Assembly: GCA_903834975.1 (NCBI GenBank)
Contig: CAILKX010000024.1
Coordinates: forward strand, 1-58,391
Length of the DNA: 58,391 nucleotides
Origin: an uncultured Curvibacter sp.
Lineage (GTDB): Bacteria; Pseudomonadota; Gammaproteobacteria; Burkholderiales; Burkholderiaceae_C
Direction: 5' to 3'
This document shows positions 34,941-45,374 of this stretch, piece by piece. The position numbers were made by a program, and so were the translations under genes. Position 1 is the stretch's first letter. Every line of letters begins with the position of its first letter. The notes beneath the pieces were generated by a model. It worked only from the letters and a program-made list of their open reading frames with translations, was not told where the DNA came from and ran no database searches.

Positions 34941-35651
34941 ATGCCATCTTTATCGTCGTCCCTTGCGTCGTCCCTGGTGATCCAAGTGGACCATGTGTTC
35001 AAAAGCGTCACCGATGCCACCGGCACTTTGACCATTTTGAAGGACATTCACTTCAATTTGTTGGCGGGTGAGACCGTTGCCATTGTCGGCGCATCGGGTT
35101 CGGGCAAAAGCACCTTGTTGGCGATCATGGCGGGTTTGGATGTGCCCACGCAAGGAACGGTCTGGCTGCAGGGTCAAAACATTTTTTCACTGAACGAAGA
35201 CCAACGCGCCGCCCTCAGAGCGGGGCATGTCGGTTTTGTGTTCCAAAGCTTTCAGTTGATGGCCAACCTGACCGCCTTGGAAAACGTCATGCTGCCCTTG
35301 GAATTGGCGGGCAGGCGTGATGCACGCCAAACCGCCAAAGCCATGTTGGAGCGGGTGGGCTTGGGGCAACGTCTGGGGCATTACCCCAAACTTCTGTCAG
35401 GCGGAGAGCAGCAGCGGGTGGCTTTGGCGCGGGCCTTTGTCGTCAAGCCAGCCCTCTTGTTGGCCGATGAGCCCACCGGCAGCTTGGACTTTGCGACCGG
35501 CCAAGCCATCATAGATTTGATGTTTGAATTGAACCGAGAACAAGGCACGACACTGGTTTTGGTGACGCACGACCCCGGTATTGCAGGGCGCTGCGAGCGC
35601 GTCATCACCATTGAGGCGGGGCAAGCCCGGTCAGCCAACCAGAAGGGATAG
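34941..35651 (+). CDS. ABC transporter ATP-binding protein, LolD/YbbA-like
   Basis: GASGSGKSTLLAIMAGLD Walker A, LSGGEQQRVALARAF signature, LLADEPTGSLD; divergent to tesA. Confidence 0.9.
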   Translation: MPSLSSSLASSLVIQVDHVFKSVTDATGTLTILKDIHFNLLAGETVAIVGASGSGKSTLLAIMAGLDVPTQGTVWLQGQNIFSLNEDQRAALRAGHVGFVFQSFQLMANLTALENVMLPLELAGRRDARQTAKAMLERVGLGQRLGHYPKLLSGGEQQRVALARAFVVKPALLLADEPTGSLDFATGQAIIDLMFELNREQGTTLVLVTHDPGIAGRCERVITIEAGQARSANQKG

Positions 35652-35701
35652 GCAGAGAAGGACTGACCCGGTAAACCCCCTCATTGGGTCTGGCGACCGC
35701 C

Positions 35702-36580
35702 TTATTCTTGCGCCTTGAGGCGCAATTTCACCGATTCAACCGCTTCGCGCGCCTCGGCCTTGTCGGCCACACCAGCAAACTGGCTGTATTTGCTGAGCAA
35801 GGGCACCAACTGGGCGTAGACCTTGGGGCTGGCGGCCAAGCATTCCTTTTGGTAGAGGTAATCGGCTTCGCCTGTGAAGTTTCCGACCAAACCGCCCGCC
35901 TCGGTGACCAACAAGGTGCCGGCGGCCATGTCCCAGGCTTGCAAACCGGTTTCAAAGAAACCATCGGTGTAACCAGCGGCCACGTAAGCCAAATCAAGTG
36001 CAGCGGCCCCAGGGCGGCGCAGGCCAGCGGTCTTGGGCATGATCTCGGCCATCAGCGCCAAGTAGCGGTTGAAGTTGTCATCGGGGCGGAAGGGAAAGCC
36101 GGTGCTCAACAAACATTCGTTCAAGCGAATGCGTTTGCTGACGCGAATGCGGCGGTCGTTCAAGAAAGCGCCGCGCCCCTTGGTGGCTGTGAACAGGTCG
36201 TTGCGGGTGGGGTCGTAAACGACAGCGTGTTCCACCTTGCCGCGCACTTCGAGCGCAATGCTGACGCAGTAAACCGGAAAACCGTGGATGAAATTGGTGG
36301 TGCCGTCCAGCGGATCGATGATCCAAACGTATTCGGAATTTTTGGCGCCGTGTTCTTGGCCCGATTCTTCGGCCAGAATGCCGTGGCCGGGGTAGGCGGT
36401 CAACAAGGTTTCAATGATGGCCATCTCGGCCCCTTTGTCCACCTCGGTCACAAAATCATTGGCTTGCTTTTGTGAAACCCGGACCGATTCCACATCGAGG
36501 GCCGCGCGGTTGATGATGCTGCCAGCAGCGCGAGCGGCCTTGATGGCCACGTTGATCATGGGGTGCAGAGTAGAGGACAT
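35702..36580 (-). CDS. suhB: Inositol-1-monophosphatase family (SuhB)
   Basis: [47 protein letters not shown]. Confidence 0.94.
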   Translation of the reverse strand: MSSTLHPMINVAIKAARAAGSIINRAALDVESVRVSQKQANDFVTEVDKGAEMAIIETLLTAYPGHGILAEESGQEHGAKNSEYVWIIDPLDGTTNFIHGFPVYCVSIALEVRGKVEHAVVYDPTRNDLFTATKGRGAFLNDRRIRVSKRIRLNECLLSTGFPFRPDDNFNRYLALMAEIMPKTAGLRRPGAAALDLAYVAAGYTDGFFETGLQAWDMAAGTLLVTEAGGLVGNFTGEADYLYQKECLAASPKVYAQLVPLLSKYSQFAGVADKAEAREAVESVKLRLKAQE

Positions 36581-36678
36581 TGAAGGGTGATGAAAGAGCG
36601 TGGCCCAGAAGCCGGAGCCTAAGACACGGGCCAACGAGGGCCCGTGAACGGCGACAATATGCCCATTTTACCCGCCCC

Positions 36679-37479
36679 ATGAAGACCCGTTTTGTTTTAA
36701 TTCAAACCAGCCATGCCGGCAATGTGGGTGCGGTTGCCCGTGCCATGAAGGTCATGGGGTTTGACGATTTGGTCTTGGTGGCCCCTCGTTGGCCCAACGT
36801 GTTGCGCAAAGAGGAAACCATTCAGCGGGCCAGCGGGGCCTTGGATGTGCTCAAAAACGCCCGCGTGGTCGAATCCGTTGAAGAAGCCTTGGATGGCATG
36901 ACCCACCTCTGCGCCACCGCCATGACGCCGCGCGACTTCGGCCCTCCCTTAACGACCCCGCGTGCGCACTTTGCGGCCTTGACCCAACGGGTTCATGAAG
37001 ACGCGGTGCCAGGCGAGGGCGGCGTCGCCTTTCTTTTTGGCTCCGAGCGCTTTGGCATGCAAAACGAAGACGTTTACCGTTGCCACGCCTGCCTGTCGAT
37101 ACCGACCAACCCCCAATTTGGCTCCCTGAATCTGGCCGCGGCGGTGCAGGTCATCGCTTACGAATGGCGGATGGCACTGGGGGGATTTAAGAGATTAAGC
37201 GGCCCCGAGGGCATGCCCGCCGCACAAGCCGCAAAAGCCGCAAAAGCCGCAAAAGCCACTCAAGCCGAACTGGCGGACGCCCAGCAAATCAGCGGCATGC
37301 TGCAACATTGGCAAGAAGCCTTGGTGGCGATCGAATTTTTAGACCCCGACGCCCCCAAAAAACTCATGCCCCGTTTGAACCAACTCTTCAACCGCGCCCA
37401 ACTCACGCAAGAAGAAATCCACATTTTGCGTGGGGTCGCCAAAGCCATGTTGAGGTCGGCCGTGAAAGATCAAGCTTAG
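36679..37479 (+). CDS. trmJ: tRNA (cytidine/uridine-2'-O-)-methyltransferase TrmJ
   Basis: [65 protein letters not shown]. Confidence 0.93.
   Translation: MKTRFVLIQTSHAGNVGAVARAMKVMGFDDLVLVAPRWPNVLRKEETIQRASGALDVLKNARVVESVEEALDGMTHLCATAMTPRDFGPPLTTPRAHFAALTQRVHEDAVPGEGGVAFLFGSERFGMQNEDVYRCHACLSIPTNPQFGSLNLAAAVQVIAYEWRMALGGFKRLSGPEGMPAAQAAKAAKAAKATQAELADAQQISGMLQHWQEALVAIEFLDPDAPKKLMPRLNQLFNRAQLTQEEIHILRGVAKAMLRSAVKDQA
37219..37263 (+). repeat. In-frame 9-bp tandem repeat in trmJ
   Basis: GCCGCACAA/(GCCGCAAAA)x3/GCCACTCAA encoding [15 protein letters not shown]. Confidence 0.9.
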
Positions 37480-37553
37480 ACTTCCTGACTCAAGGCCTTC
37501 ATCCGAGGCTAGACTGTCTTCTTTATAACAATACCAAGGAATGGGCCAACCCC

Positions 37554-38273
37554 ATGTTCAAGCGACTCCGCTCTGATATTCAATGCATTTTGGACCGCGA
37601 CCCAGCGGCTCGCACCGGCTGGGAAGTGTTGACTTGCTATCCTGGCTTGCACGCGGTCATTCTGCACCGTCCCGCGCACTGGTTTTGGAACCACCGATTG
37701 AAATGGGTGGGACGCTTTGTGTCCTACCTCTCACGCTTTTTCACCGGCATTGAAATTCACCCCGGCGCCAAAATTGGCGACCGTGTTTTCTTTGACCATG
37801 CCATGGGCGTGGTGGTGGGTGAAACCGCCGAAATCGGCGACGGCTGCACCATATACCAAGGCGTGACCTTGGGGGGGACATCGCTGTATAAAGGCACCAA
37901 ACGCCACCCCACATTGGGCAAGAACGTGGTGGTCAGCGCGGGCGCCAAGGTGCTGGGCGGCTTTACGGTGGGCGATGGCGCGAAAATCGGCTCGAACGCG
38001 GTGGTTATCAAGCCCGTGCCGGCAGGGGCAACGGCGGTGGGCATTCCAGCGCGCATCTTGCCGTCCAAAAACGGCAGCAGCGCCGACGCGATGCAAGACG
38101 CTTCGCGTTTCACGGCCTATGGCATCTCCTCCGACCCCTCTGCAGACCCCTCTGCCGACGAAGCCTTCAACCCCGAGTGGGTGAATCAAACCTTGAAAAC
38201 ACTGCAAGCCACGGTGGCGGCACAAGCGGCTGAAATCAAAAGCCTGCGAGACGCACAGACCCAGGTCAGCTGA
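37554..38273 (+). CDS. cysE: Serine O-acetyltransferase
   Basis: [46 protein letters not shown]. Confidence 0.95.
   Translation: MFKRLRSDIQCILDRDPAARTGWEVLTCYPGLHAVILHRPAHWFWNHRLKWVGRFVSYLSRFFTGIEIHPGAKIGDRVFFDHAMGVVVGETAEIGDGCTIYQGVTLGGTSLYKGTKRHPTLGKNVVVSAGAKVLGGFTVGDGAKIGSNAVVIKPVPAGATAVGIPARILPSKNGSSADAMQDASRFTAYGISSDPSADPSADEAFNPEWVNQTLKTLQATVAAQAAEIKSLRDAQTQVS
38133..38156 (+). repeat. In-frame 12-bp tandem duplication near the cysE 3' end
   Basis: GACCCCTCTGCA/GACCCCTCTGCC encoding DPSA DPSA. Confidence 0.85.
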
Positions 38274-38356
38274 AGACAAACGCCAGCATCGCCGCGTCAT
38301 CCACCAGGTTCATGCTGAGGGTCCAGGTGATTTGATAGACCCAAAAAAGCCCCTGC

Positions 38357-38761
38357 TCAGCACGCATCCGTGCCATGGCCCGGGTCAGCTTGGGTGGGGA
38401 CAGCATGGCGCAACGCCACTTGCTGGTTCTTTTCGTCAACAAACACCAATTGAGGCTCATGCGTCGCGACTTGGTCTTCATGGACTTGGGCAAAGGCGGC
38501 GATGATGAGCAAGTCGCCGACGGCGGCGCGGCGGGCGGCAGAGCCGTTGACCGAAATCATGCCCGATCCGCGCTCGCCCTTGATGGCGTAGGTGACAAAG
38601 CGTTCGCCGTTGTCGACGTTCCAAATGTGGACTTGCTCGTTGGCGCAAATGTTGGCGGCTTCGAGCAGGTTTTCGTCAATCGCACAGGAGCCTTCATAGT
38701 GAAGTTCACATTGAGTGGTTTTGACGCGGTGAATTTTTGATTTGAGCAGGGTACGGAACAC
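38357..38761 (-). CDS. panD: Aspartate 1-decarboxylase
   Basis: [29 protein letters not shown] (self-cleavage G-S site), [15 protein letters not shown]. Confidence 0.96.
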   Translation of the reverse strand: MFRTLLKSKIHRVKTTQCELHYEGSCAIDENLLEAANICANEQVHIWNVDNGERFVTYAIKGERGSGMISVNGSAARRAAVGDLLIIAAFAQVHEDQVATHEPQLVFVDEKNQQVALRHAVPTQADPGHGTDAC

Positions 38762-38816
38762 AACGGAATCCTCAAAACCGCTATGGTAGCCGAGACCGCG
38801 GTGGCGAGCCCGCCCG

Positions 38817-39698
38817 TTACAAAGAGATGACCAAAGCGATGCCCCCGAGCACGGCGATGCCGCAAATGACCAACTGGTCGCTCAACGGCTCTCCCAATAA
38901 CACGACACCGCCCAAGGCGGCCAACACCGGCGCGCTGAGTTGGAGTGTGGCCGCGGTGGTGGCTTTGAGGTGGCCCATCGCCATGTACCAAAGCGCATAA
39001 CCACAACCCGAGGCGAGCGCGCCAGAGGCGATCGCGAAGTAAACCCCTTCAGCGGGGCTGAGCATCGGGTTCACACCGTCGAGCAGCCCCATGGCCAGCA
39101 AAAGCAAACTGCCCAAAACAGCGGCGCGTGCAAAATTACCCGCCGTGACTTGGGTGGGGTCGCCCGCCTTTTTGCCGAGCAAGGTGTAGGCGGCCCAAGC
39201 CATCCCCGCCAGAATCATGGCGACGCAAGCCCAAAGCGGGGGCGCTTGCAGGCCCGGCAACAGCAGGCCGATCAAGCCCAACAGCGCCGTGACAAAGCCC
39301 ACCGTCTGGCCTTTGCTGAAACGTTCGCCACGCCAAAAGGCGTCGCTCAACATGGTTATTTGGACGGCAGCAAAGAGGATCAAGGCCCCGGTGGCCGTGC
39401 TGAGTTGGAGGTAGGCCCAAGAAAAGCCCGCCGCATAAATGAACAAGGCCCATGCCGAGCGCCAACCGCCTTTGCCAAAGCCCACGGGGCCGTCGCGACG
39501 CCAGACCAAAAAGTTCAGCATCAGGGCCCCGGACAGCAGTCGAATCCACGTGAACGTGGTGGGGTCGATGGCGGTCGTTTTAAGCGCCAAGCGGCACAAG
39601 AGTGAATTGCCGGCGAAACAAATCAGGGCCATTGCCGTGACCGCCCCCAATTGATGGCGCGACAAACTGGGCAGGGGCAGAGGCTGTGGCGTCGTCAT
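38817..39698 (-). CDS. EamA/DMT-family transporter
   Basis: Ten predicted hydrophobic segments with duplicated EamA arrangement. Confidence 0.85.
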   Translation of the reverse strand: MTTPQPLPLPSLSRHQLGAVTAMALICFAGNSLLCRLALKTTAIDPTTFTWIRLLSGALMLNFLVWRRDGPVGFGKGGWRSAWALFIYAAGFSWAYLQLSTATGALILFAAVQITMLSDAFWRGERFSKGQTVGFVTALLGLIGLLLPGLQAPPLWACVAMILAGMAWAAYTLLGKKAGDPTQVTAGNFARAAVLGSLLLLAMGLLDGVNPMLSPAEGVYFAIASGALASGCGYALWYMAMGHLKATTAATLQLSAPVLAALGGVVLLGEPLSDQLVICGIAVLGGIALVISL

Positions 39699-39707
39699 GG
39701 AATGGCC

Positions 39708-40184
39708 TTACAAGCCCAAGGCGGACAGGCTGGGGTGATCGTCCGGGCGCCTTCCGGCCAGGTCCATGGACCAGTGAAACAAACGCTCTTTTTCTTGAAT
39801 CGGCCGGTCGTTGATGCTGGCAAAGCGCTGTTGCATATAGCCTTCGGCGTTGAATGCCCAGTTTTCGTTGCCGTAGCTTCGAAACCATTGCCCCGAGTCG
39901 TCGTGCCACTCGTAGGCAAAGCGCACCGCAATGCGGTTCTCCGTGAAGGCCCAGAGTTCTTTGATGAGCCGGTAGTCCAGCTCTTTGGCCCACTTGCGCT
40001 GCAAAAATGCTTTGACTTCTTCACGGCCTTTGGGGAATTCGGCGCGGTTGCGCCACAGCGTGTCTTCGGTGTAAACCAGCGAAACGCGCTCGGGGTCGCG
40101 TGAATTCCAGGCGTCTTCAGCCATGCGCACCTTTTGCGCTGCCGATTCGGCGGTGAAAGGGGGAAGGGGGGGCTTGGGGGTCAT
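39708..40184 (-). CDS. DUF1348 / NTF2-like protein
   Basis: [31 protein letters not shown]...[32 protein letters not shown]. Confidence 0.88.
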   Translation of the reverse strand: MTPKPPLPPFTAESAAQKVRMAEDAWNSRDPERVSLVYTEDTLWRNRAEFPKGREEVKAFLQRKWAKELDYRLIKELWAFTENRIAVRFAYEWHDDSGQWFRSYGNENWAFNAEGYMQQRFASINDRPIQEKERLFHWSMDLAGRRPDDHPSLSALGL

Positions 40185-40756
40185 GGTTTATTCAATTCGG
40201 TCGACGTTGAAGGCGGCTTGGTTTCGGCCGAAGTGGGGGAGGATGATTGGGTCGATGAATTGGGTATGGTGTTGGGTGTCGTATTGGCTGTCGTATTGAC
40301 TGTCGTGCTGACGCTGAGTTGGGTGATGATCAAGCCCAGAATCAAAATGGCAATGCCGCCAATTCGGACCCCATCGGCTGGCCGAACCGGTGCCCCAAAC
40401 AAGCCCAACTGATCCACCAACGTGGCACAAACAATCTGAGCAACGACGGCAAACAAAATAAAGTTGCCGACGCCCATGCGGGGTGCGACGAGGGTCGCGC
40501 TCAGCACATAAAAGCCCACGATCAAGCCCCCAGCGAAGTCGATGGGTTGGGCTTGACTCAATTTAGAGAGGTTGGGCAGCGTCGAGGTCAGGGACAAAGC
40601 GGCGAACAGCAACGCCATAAAACCCACGCTGAAGAGCACCACCGGCGCGTGAAGGGGTTCACCCAAAGCACGGCCCAGCCGGGCATTCAGGACCGCCATG
40701 ATCGGAATCAAAGCACCCGCTGCTGCTGCCCACAAAGCCAAACGTATCGATAACAT
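40181..40756 (-). CDS. YdcZ/DUF606-like DMT family transporter
   Basis: Five hydrophobic segments; [29 protein letters not shown]. Confidence 0.75.
   Translation of the reverse strand: MLSIRLALWAAAAGALIPIMAVLNARLGRALGEPLHAPVVLFSVGFMALLFAALSLTSTLPNLSKLSQAQPIDFAGGLIVGFYVLSATLVAPRMGVGNFILFAVVAQIVCATLVDQLGLFGAPVRPADGVRIGGIAILILGLIITQLSVSTTVNTTANTTPNTIPNSSTQSSSPTSAETKPPSTSTELNKP
40277..40312. repeat. In-frame 12-bp tandem repeat at the 3' end of the YdcZ-like gene
   Basis: TGTCGTATTGGC/TGTCGTATTGAC/TGTCGTGCTGAC. Confidence 0.9.
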
Positions 40757-40810
40757 GGTTTATAAAAAAAGGAGGGGGTGGCCTTCTGACAGAAGCGGGG
40801 GCGCCTTCTT

Positions 40811-42121
40811 TTAGTCGGCCTTGCTGGGCATTGTTTTGGCGGTGACGATGCCCCGGTAAATGAGGGTCGTGGCGATCAGGCCAAAGGCCCCGGCCATGCC
40901 CATCCAATAGCCGGGAGCGGCTTTGTCGCCCGTGGTTTCGATCAGCCAAGTGACCACCAAGGGCGTCAGTCCGCCAAACAAGGCGGTGGCCAAGCTGTAA
41001 GCCAATGAAAAACCGGTGGTGCGGATTTTCAGCGGAATGATTTCCGTCAGCGCCGCGATGGTGGCGCCGTTGTAACTGGCGTATAAAAACGACAACCAGA
41101 GCTCGACCCCCAGCATGCGCTGAAAGCTGGGTTCGCTCACCAACCAAGACAACAGGGGGTAGGCCGTTACCAAGGTGAGGCCTGAGCTCGTGGCCATGAT
41201 GGGCCAGCGACCTACCCGGTCAGACAGGGCGCCAAAAAGGGGCAACCAAGCAAAGTTGGAAACCCCAACACACAAGGTCACCAAGAGGCTGTCCAAGGTG
41301 CTGAGTTTCAGCACGCTTTTGCCAAAAGTGGGTGTGTAAACCGTGATCAAGTAAAAAGACACGGTGGTCATCACAATCAGCATCATGCCGGTCAAGACCA
41401 AGCGCCAATTCAGGGTCAAAGCCGACAGCATTTCGCGGGTGCTTGGGTGTGTTTTTTGACTCAAAAATTCATCGGTTTCTTGCAGCGATTTTCTAATGTA
41501 AAAAACGATGGGGATGATCATGCAGCCGATGTAAAACGGAATGCGCCAACCCCAATCGGCAATCTCGGCTTTGCTCATGTGGTCGTTGATCAGATAACCC
41601 AAAAGGGCCGCAAAGATGATGGCCACTTGCTGACTGGCCGATTGCCAACTGGTGTAGAAACCCTTGTGGCCCGGGGTCGCCATTTCGGACAAATAAACCG
41701 ACACGCCGCCCAGTTCAACACCCGCTGAAAAACCTTGCAGCAAGCGACCGATCAGCACCAAAAAAGGCGCTGCTAAACCAATCGAGGCGTAACCGGGCAC
41801 AAAGGCCATCAGTGCAGTGCCAGAGGCCATGATGCTCAGCGTCAGCACCAAGCCTTTGCGTCGGCCAATGCGGTCGATGTAACTCCCCAAAATGATGGCG
41901 CCCAGTGGCCGCATCAAAAAGCCGGCGCCAAAGGTGGCGAAGGTGAGCATCAGCGACGCGTATTCGCTGTCGGTCGGAAAAAACGCTTTGGAGATGTAGG
42001 TGGCGTAAAAGCCGAACAAGAAAAAATCGAACATCTCGATGAAGTTGCCACTGGTCACGCGGATCACGGCGTTGAACTTCGAGTGAGGGGTCGTTGGGGC
42101 GAGGTCGGGTGTACTCATCAA
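40811..42121 (-). CDS. MFS transporter, metabolite:H+ symporter (citrate/tricarballylate-like)
   Basis: [51 protein letters not shown]. Confidence 0.85.
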   Translation of the reverse strand: MMSTPDLAPTTPHSKFNAVIRVTSGNFIEMFDFFLFGFYATYISKAFFPTDSEYASLMLTFATFGAGFLMRPLGAIILGSYIDRIGRRKGLVLTLSIMASGTALMAFVPGYASIGLAAPFLVLIGRLLQGFSAGVELGGVSVYLSEMATPGHKGFYTSWQSASQQVAIIFAALLGYLINDHMSKAEIADWGWRIPFYIGCMIIPIVFYIRKSLQETDEFLSQKTHPSTREMLSALTLNWRLVLTGMMLIVMTTVSFYLITVYTPTFGKSVLKLSTLDSLLVTLCVGVSNFAWLPLFGALSDRVGRWPIMATSSGLTLVTAYPLLSWLVSEPSFQRMLGVELWLSFLYASYNGATIAALTEIIPLKIRTTGFSLAYSLATALFGGLTPLVVTWLIETTGDKAAPGYWMGMAGAFGLIATTLIYRGIVTAKTMPSKAD

Positions 42122-42215
42122 ACCATCTTAGGCCAGAGCCCCGCCTTGTGGCATGGGGATTAACACTCAGAGCGAGGCAAAATTCAGTGCCGCGCTCTTA
42201 GGAAGCGCAAGGGCA

Positions 42216-43220
42216 TTAGGCGCGGCGTTCTAACAGCTGAGAGGCCAATTGCCAAAGCGCTTGCGTGAAGGCGTTTTGTGGCAACGGGCTCAAGGCTTGC
42301 ATCGCGCGTTCCGCCTCTTGGTGTGCAGCCGCTTGCGAAGCCTCCAGTGCGCCTGAGCTTTGCACGATTTGGACAATTTGCGACAACTTGCTGGTGTCGC
42401 CATTTTCAATCGCGCTGCGGATCATGGCGGCTTCTTCCGCGTTTCCGCGTTGCATGCCAATGATCAGGGGCAGCGTGGCTTTGCCCTCGCGCAAATCGTC
42501 GCCCACATTTTTGCCCATTTCCTCGGGGTTGCCCGCATAGTCAAGCACGTCGTCGATGACTTGAAACGCGGTGCCCAAAGCCTGCCCATAGGTGGCACAG
42601 GCGGCTTCGATTGCTGGGGAGGCATTCACCAACAAAGCGGCAAGGCGGCTACTGGCCTCAAACAATTTGGCGGTTTTGGAGCGGATCACGTACAAGTAAC
42701 CCGCTTCATCCAGAGACGCGTCGTGCATGTTCATCAACTGCTGCACTTCCCCTTCGGCGATGACGTTGGTGGCATCGGCCAAGGTTTGCATGATGCGCAT
42801 GTTGTCGGCGTCGACCATCATTTGGAAGGCGCGGGAATACAAAAAGTCGCCCACCAAAACACTCGCTGGGTTGCCGAAGGCTTCATTCGCTGTTGCTCGC
42901 CCACGGCGCAAGGTGGATTCGTCGACCACGTCGTCATGCAGCAGCGTGGCGGTGTGGATGAACTCAACCACGGCCGCCAAGTTGTGGTGCTGTCGGCCGG
43001 TGTAACCCAAGGCATTTGCCATCAAGAGCAAGACCACGGGGCGCAAACGCTTGCCACCCGCGGCAATGATGTAGTGAGAAATTTGGCCCACCAAGGGCAC
43101 CCCGGAAGACAAGCGCTGTTCAATCACCGCGTCCACCGCCTGCAGGTCCGGTGCGACCAAAGCCAATGGATTGGGGCGATCCATGGGGGCGTTGATCGGG
43201 GACAAAGAGGGGCTGGACAT
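42216..43220 (-). CDS. ispB: Octaprenyl diphosphate synthase (polyprenyl synthetase)
   Basis: LLHDDVVDESTLRRGRATAN and DVLDYAGNPEEMGKNVGDDLREGKATLPLI aspartate-rich motifs. Confidence 0.94.
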   Translation of the reverse strand: MSSPSLSPINAPMDRPNPLALVAPDLQAVDAVIEQRLSSGVPLVGQISHYIIAAGGKRLRPVVLLLMANALGYTGRQHHNLAAVVEFIHTATLLHDDVVDESTLRRGRATANEAFGNPASVLVGDFLYSRAFQMMVDADNMRIMQTLADATNVIAEGEVQQLMNMHDASLDEAGYLYVIRSKTAKLFEASSRLAALLVNASPAIEAACATYGQALGTAFQVIDDVLDYAGNPEEMGKNVGDDLREGKATLPLIIGMQRGNAEEAAMIRSAIENGDTSKLSQIVQIVQSSGALEASQAAAHQEAERAMQALSPLPQNAFTQALWQLASQLLERRA

Positions 43221-43262
43221 GAAGCTAAAGGAAGCTATGAGAGAAGCTAAAAAGGGAAGCTA
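43221..43262. repeat. Four direct copies of GAAGCTA at 10/12/13-bp spacing upstream of ispB
   Basis: Copies at 43221, 43231, 43243, 43256. Confidence 0.85.
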
Positions 43263-43380
43263 AAAGGGAGACTTAAAGCGGGTCTGCAAAACGGTGAGAT
43301 CACCAAGAAGCACCTGGGTGTTTGAAAAACTCGGCCGATTATAGGGGCCTGGGCAAAAACAAAAGGGTCATAAAAGGCAG

Positions 43381-43400
43381 AAAAAAGGCTCTAAAGAACC
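43381..43400 (-). terminator. Probable intrinsic terminator of the ureABCEFG transcript
   Basis: Minus strand GGUUC-UUUA-GAGCC-UUUUUU (one G.U pair) about 70 nt past the ureG stop. Confidence 0.55.
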
Positions 43401-43470
43401 TTAAAAGAACCTCAAAAGGGCCCCGTTTGGCCGCTGATCGAGGCGACTCCGATCGCTTTGGAGCCGTCGC

Positions 43471-44121
43471 TCAGGCGGCCTTTAACAAGCCCTTGTTTTC
43501 AATAAAAGCCACGACCTCTTGCAGGCCCGTGAGGGTTTTGAGGTTGGTCATGACAAAGGGTTTGGCCCCGCGCATGCGCAAGGTGTCGCTGCGCATGACT
43601 TCCAAATTGGCGCCGACATGCGGGGCCAGGTCGGTTTTGTTGATGACAAACAAATCGCTCTTGGTGATACCGGGGCCGCCTTTGCGGGGGATCTTTTCGC
43701 CAGCCGCCACATCAATCACATAGATCGTCAAATCGCTCAACTCAGGGCTGAACGTGGCGGCCAAGTTGTCGCCGCCCGATTCGATGAAGACGATGTCGGC
43801 ATTGGGGAACTGCGCCAGCATGCGGTCGATGGCCTCCAAATTGATGGAGGCGTCTTCGCGAATCGCCGTATGGGGGCACCCCCCGGTTTCGACGCCCAAG
43901 ATGCGCTCAGCCGGCAAAGCGCCGCTGACGGTCAGCAGACGCTGGTCTTCTTTGGTGTAGATGTCGTTGGTAATCGCAATCAGGTCGTACTGCGCCCGCA
44001 TGGCTTTGCACAACATTTCGAGCAAGGTGGTTTTGCCGGAACCCACGGGGCCGCCAATGCCCACCCGCAGGGGGGGAAGTTTTTTGGAACGGCCAGGAAT
44101 ATGGTGCAGTGCTGAGGTCAT
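43471..44121 (-). CDS. ureG: Urease accessory GTPase UreG
   Basis: [40 protein letters not shown]. Confidence 0.97.
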   Translation of the reverse strand: MTSALHHIPGRSKKLPPLRVGIGGPVGSGKTTLLEMLCKAMRAQYDLIAITNDIYTKEDQRLLTVSGALPAERILGVETGGCPHTAIREDASINLEAIDRMLAQFPNADIVFIESGGDNLAATFSPELSDLTIYVIDVAAGEKIPRKGGPGITKSDLFVINKTDLAPHVGANLEVMRSDTLRMRGAKPFVMTNLKTLTGLQEVVAFIENKGLLKAA

Positions 44122-44123
44122 GG

Positions 44124-44840
44124 TTAACTTCTAAAGAGTCGTGAATATTGTTGTTCGTGTTGGGCCGAAAGAATGGCCAAGCGGGGTGCAAAAGCTTGTC
44201 GTTCCTCATCCTTCAAAGCGCAGGCGAGGGCCACGGCTTCAGGAATTTCCCGCGCCAGGCGCAACAAGATTCGCTGACCCGCACTTTGTCCCAAGGGAAT
44301 CGATTTAACCGCCGTTTGGCTCATGTTTTCACACCAGGCAAAGGCGTAGGCGCTGACGGTTTGGTGCACATCGGCCTCGCCGCTTGGGTGATTGAGCCCT
44401 TGTGTTTGCAACCCTTGGATTTGTAGGGCACGGGCGGCAATTGCAAAAGCCACGGGGTAAGTGGCCATCCAATCGCTGGGCAGATCGAGTGACCGGGCGG
44501 CTTCAGGGGCCAGGTTACGCAACCAATCCATCAGCGAGCGACCCATTTGCAAACTTTGTAAACGAAATTCAGCGGTTTCACGGGTTTGTAAAACCCAATC
44601 GTTCAGTGCCCTGAGGCGCTGAATATCGTCTGTGGCCAGGGCCTTCGCTGAAGCCGCCACCACCGATAAATCGCCGCGCGCCAAACTGAAGACCAATTGG
44701 TCGCTTAGCCACTCCGCCGCGCTGACTTCGGTGGTCACACCCGCCCATTCGGTCGCTGCTTCGAATCCTTCTGAATAAGAAAACCCACCCACCGGCAAGG
44801 CTGGCGAGGCCAGCCAGAGCAGGTGCAAGAGCGAATGCAT
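44124..44840 (-). CDS. ureF: Urease accessory protein UreF
   Basis: [29 protein letters not shown]. Confidence 0.95.
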   Translation of the reverse strand: MHSLLHLLWLASPALPVGGFSYSEGFEAATEWAGVTTEVSAAEWLSDQLVFSLARGDLSVVAASAKALATDDIQRLRALNDWVLQTRETAEFRLQSLQMGRSLMDWLRNLAPEAARSLDLPSDWMATYPVAFAIAARALQIQGLQTQGLNHPSGEADVHQTVSAYAFAWCENMSQTAVKSIPLGQSAGQRILLRLAREIPEAVALACALKDEERQAFAPRLAILSAQHEQQYSRLFRS

Positions 44841-44847
44841 GGTATTT

Positions 44848-45354
44848 TCAGTGGGCGTGATCATGTGAATGACCGGGCCCATGATCATGTGAATGTCCAT
44901 GATGACCGTAGGCGCCGTTCTCGGGCTCAAACGATTCGTCGACGGCCTTCACAATCAGGTGCATGGCGCGCAGCATGTCGGCCAAGACATGGTCGGGTTC
45001 AATTTTTAAATGGTCCGGCTTGAGCTCAATGGGCACATGGCGATTGCCCAAGTGGTAGGCCGCGCGCACCAAGTCAAAGGGGCTGCCGTGTTGTGGGCAG
45101 GGGGTGATGCGCAAAACGGCTTGTGGTGCGGCGATCACGCGCACCATCGAGCCGTCCTCGGCCACCAACACATCGCCGCCGCGCACCACTTGGCCGCGTG
45201 GCAAGAAAATACCCAAATGGCGTCCCTGTGAGTCGGTGGCGTCAAAGCGGCTTTTTTGGCGCACATCCCAATCCAATTCGACGGTGGCCGCGCGCTTCAA
45301 CAGCACGGCGGCCAAGCCTTGGCCTTGGGGCAGCAACTTGGAAATTTGCAACAT
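44848..45354 (-). CDS. ureE: Urease accessory Ni-metallochaperone UreE
   Basis: [11 protein letters not shown]; His-rich tail [18 protein letters not shown]. Confidence 0.95.
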   Translation of the reverse strand: MLQISKLLPQGQGLAAVLLKRAATVELDWDVRQKSRFDATDSQGRHLGIFLPRGQVVRGGDVLVAEDGSMVRVIAAPQAVLRITPCPQHGSPFDLVRAAYHLGNRHVPIELKPDHLKIEPDHVLADMLRAMHLIVKAVDESFEPENGAYGHHGHSHDHGPGHSHDHAH

Positions 45355-45374
45355 GGGCTCTGAAGGGTGCTGAG

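Noticed and set aside
38266-38493. Small minus-strand ORF with hydrophobic tail ([28 protein letters not shown]) overlapping panD and the cysE 3' end
   Set aside because: Mostly overlaps panD in another frame, no SD seen and no recognised family; too weak to call without conservation data.
40757-40810. CTTCT-GAC-AGAAG hairpin between the MFS gene and YdcZ-like gene
   Set aside because: Wrong position for the MFS gene (it lies upstream of it) and T-run too far from the stem to call a terminator.
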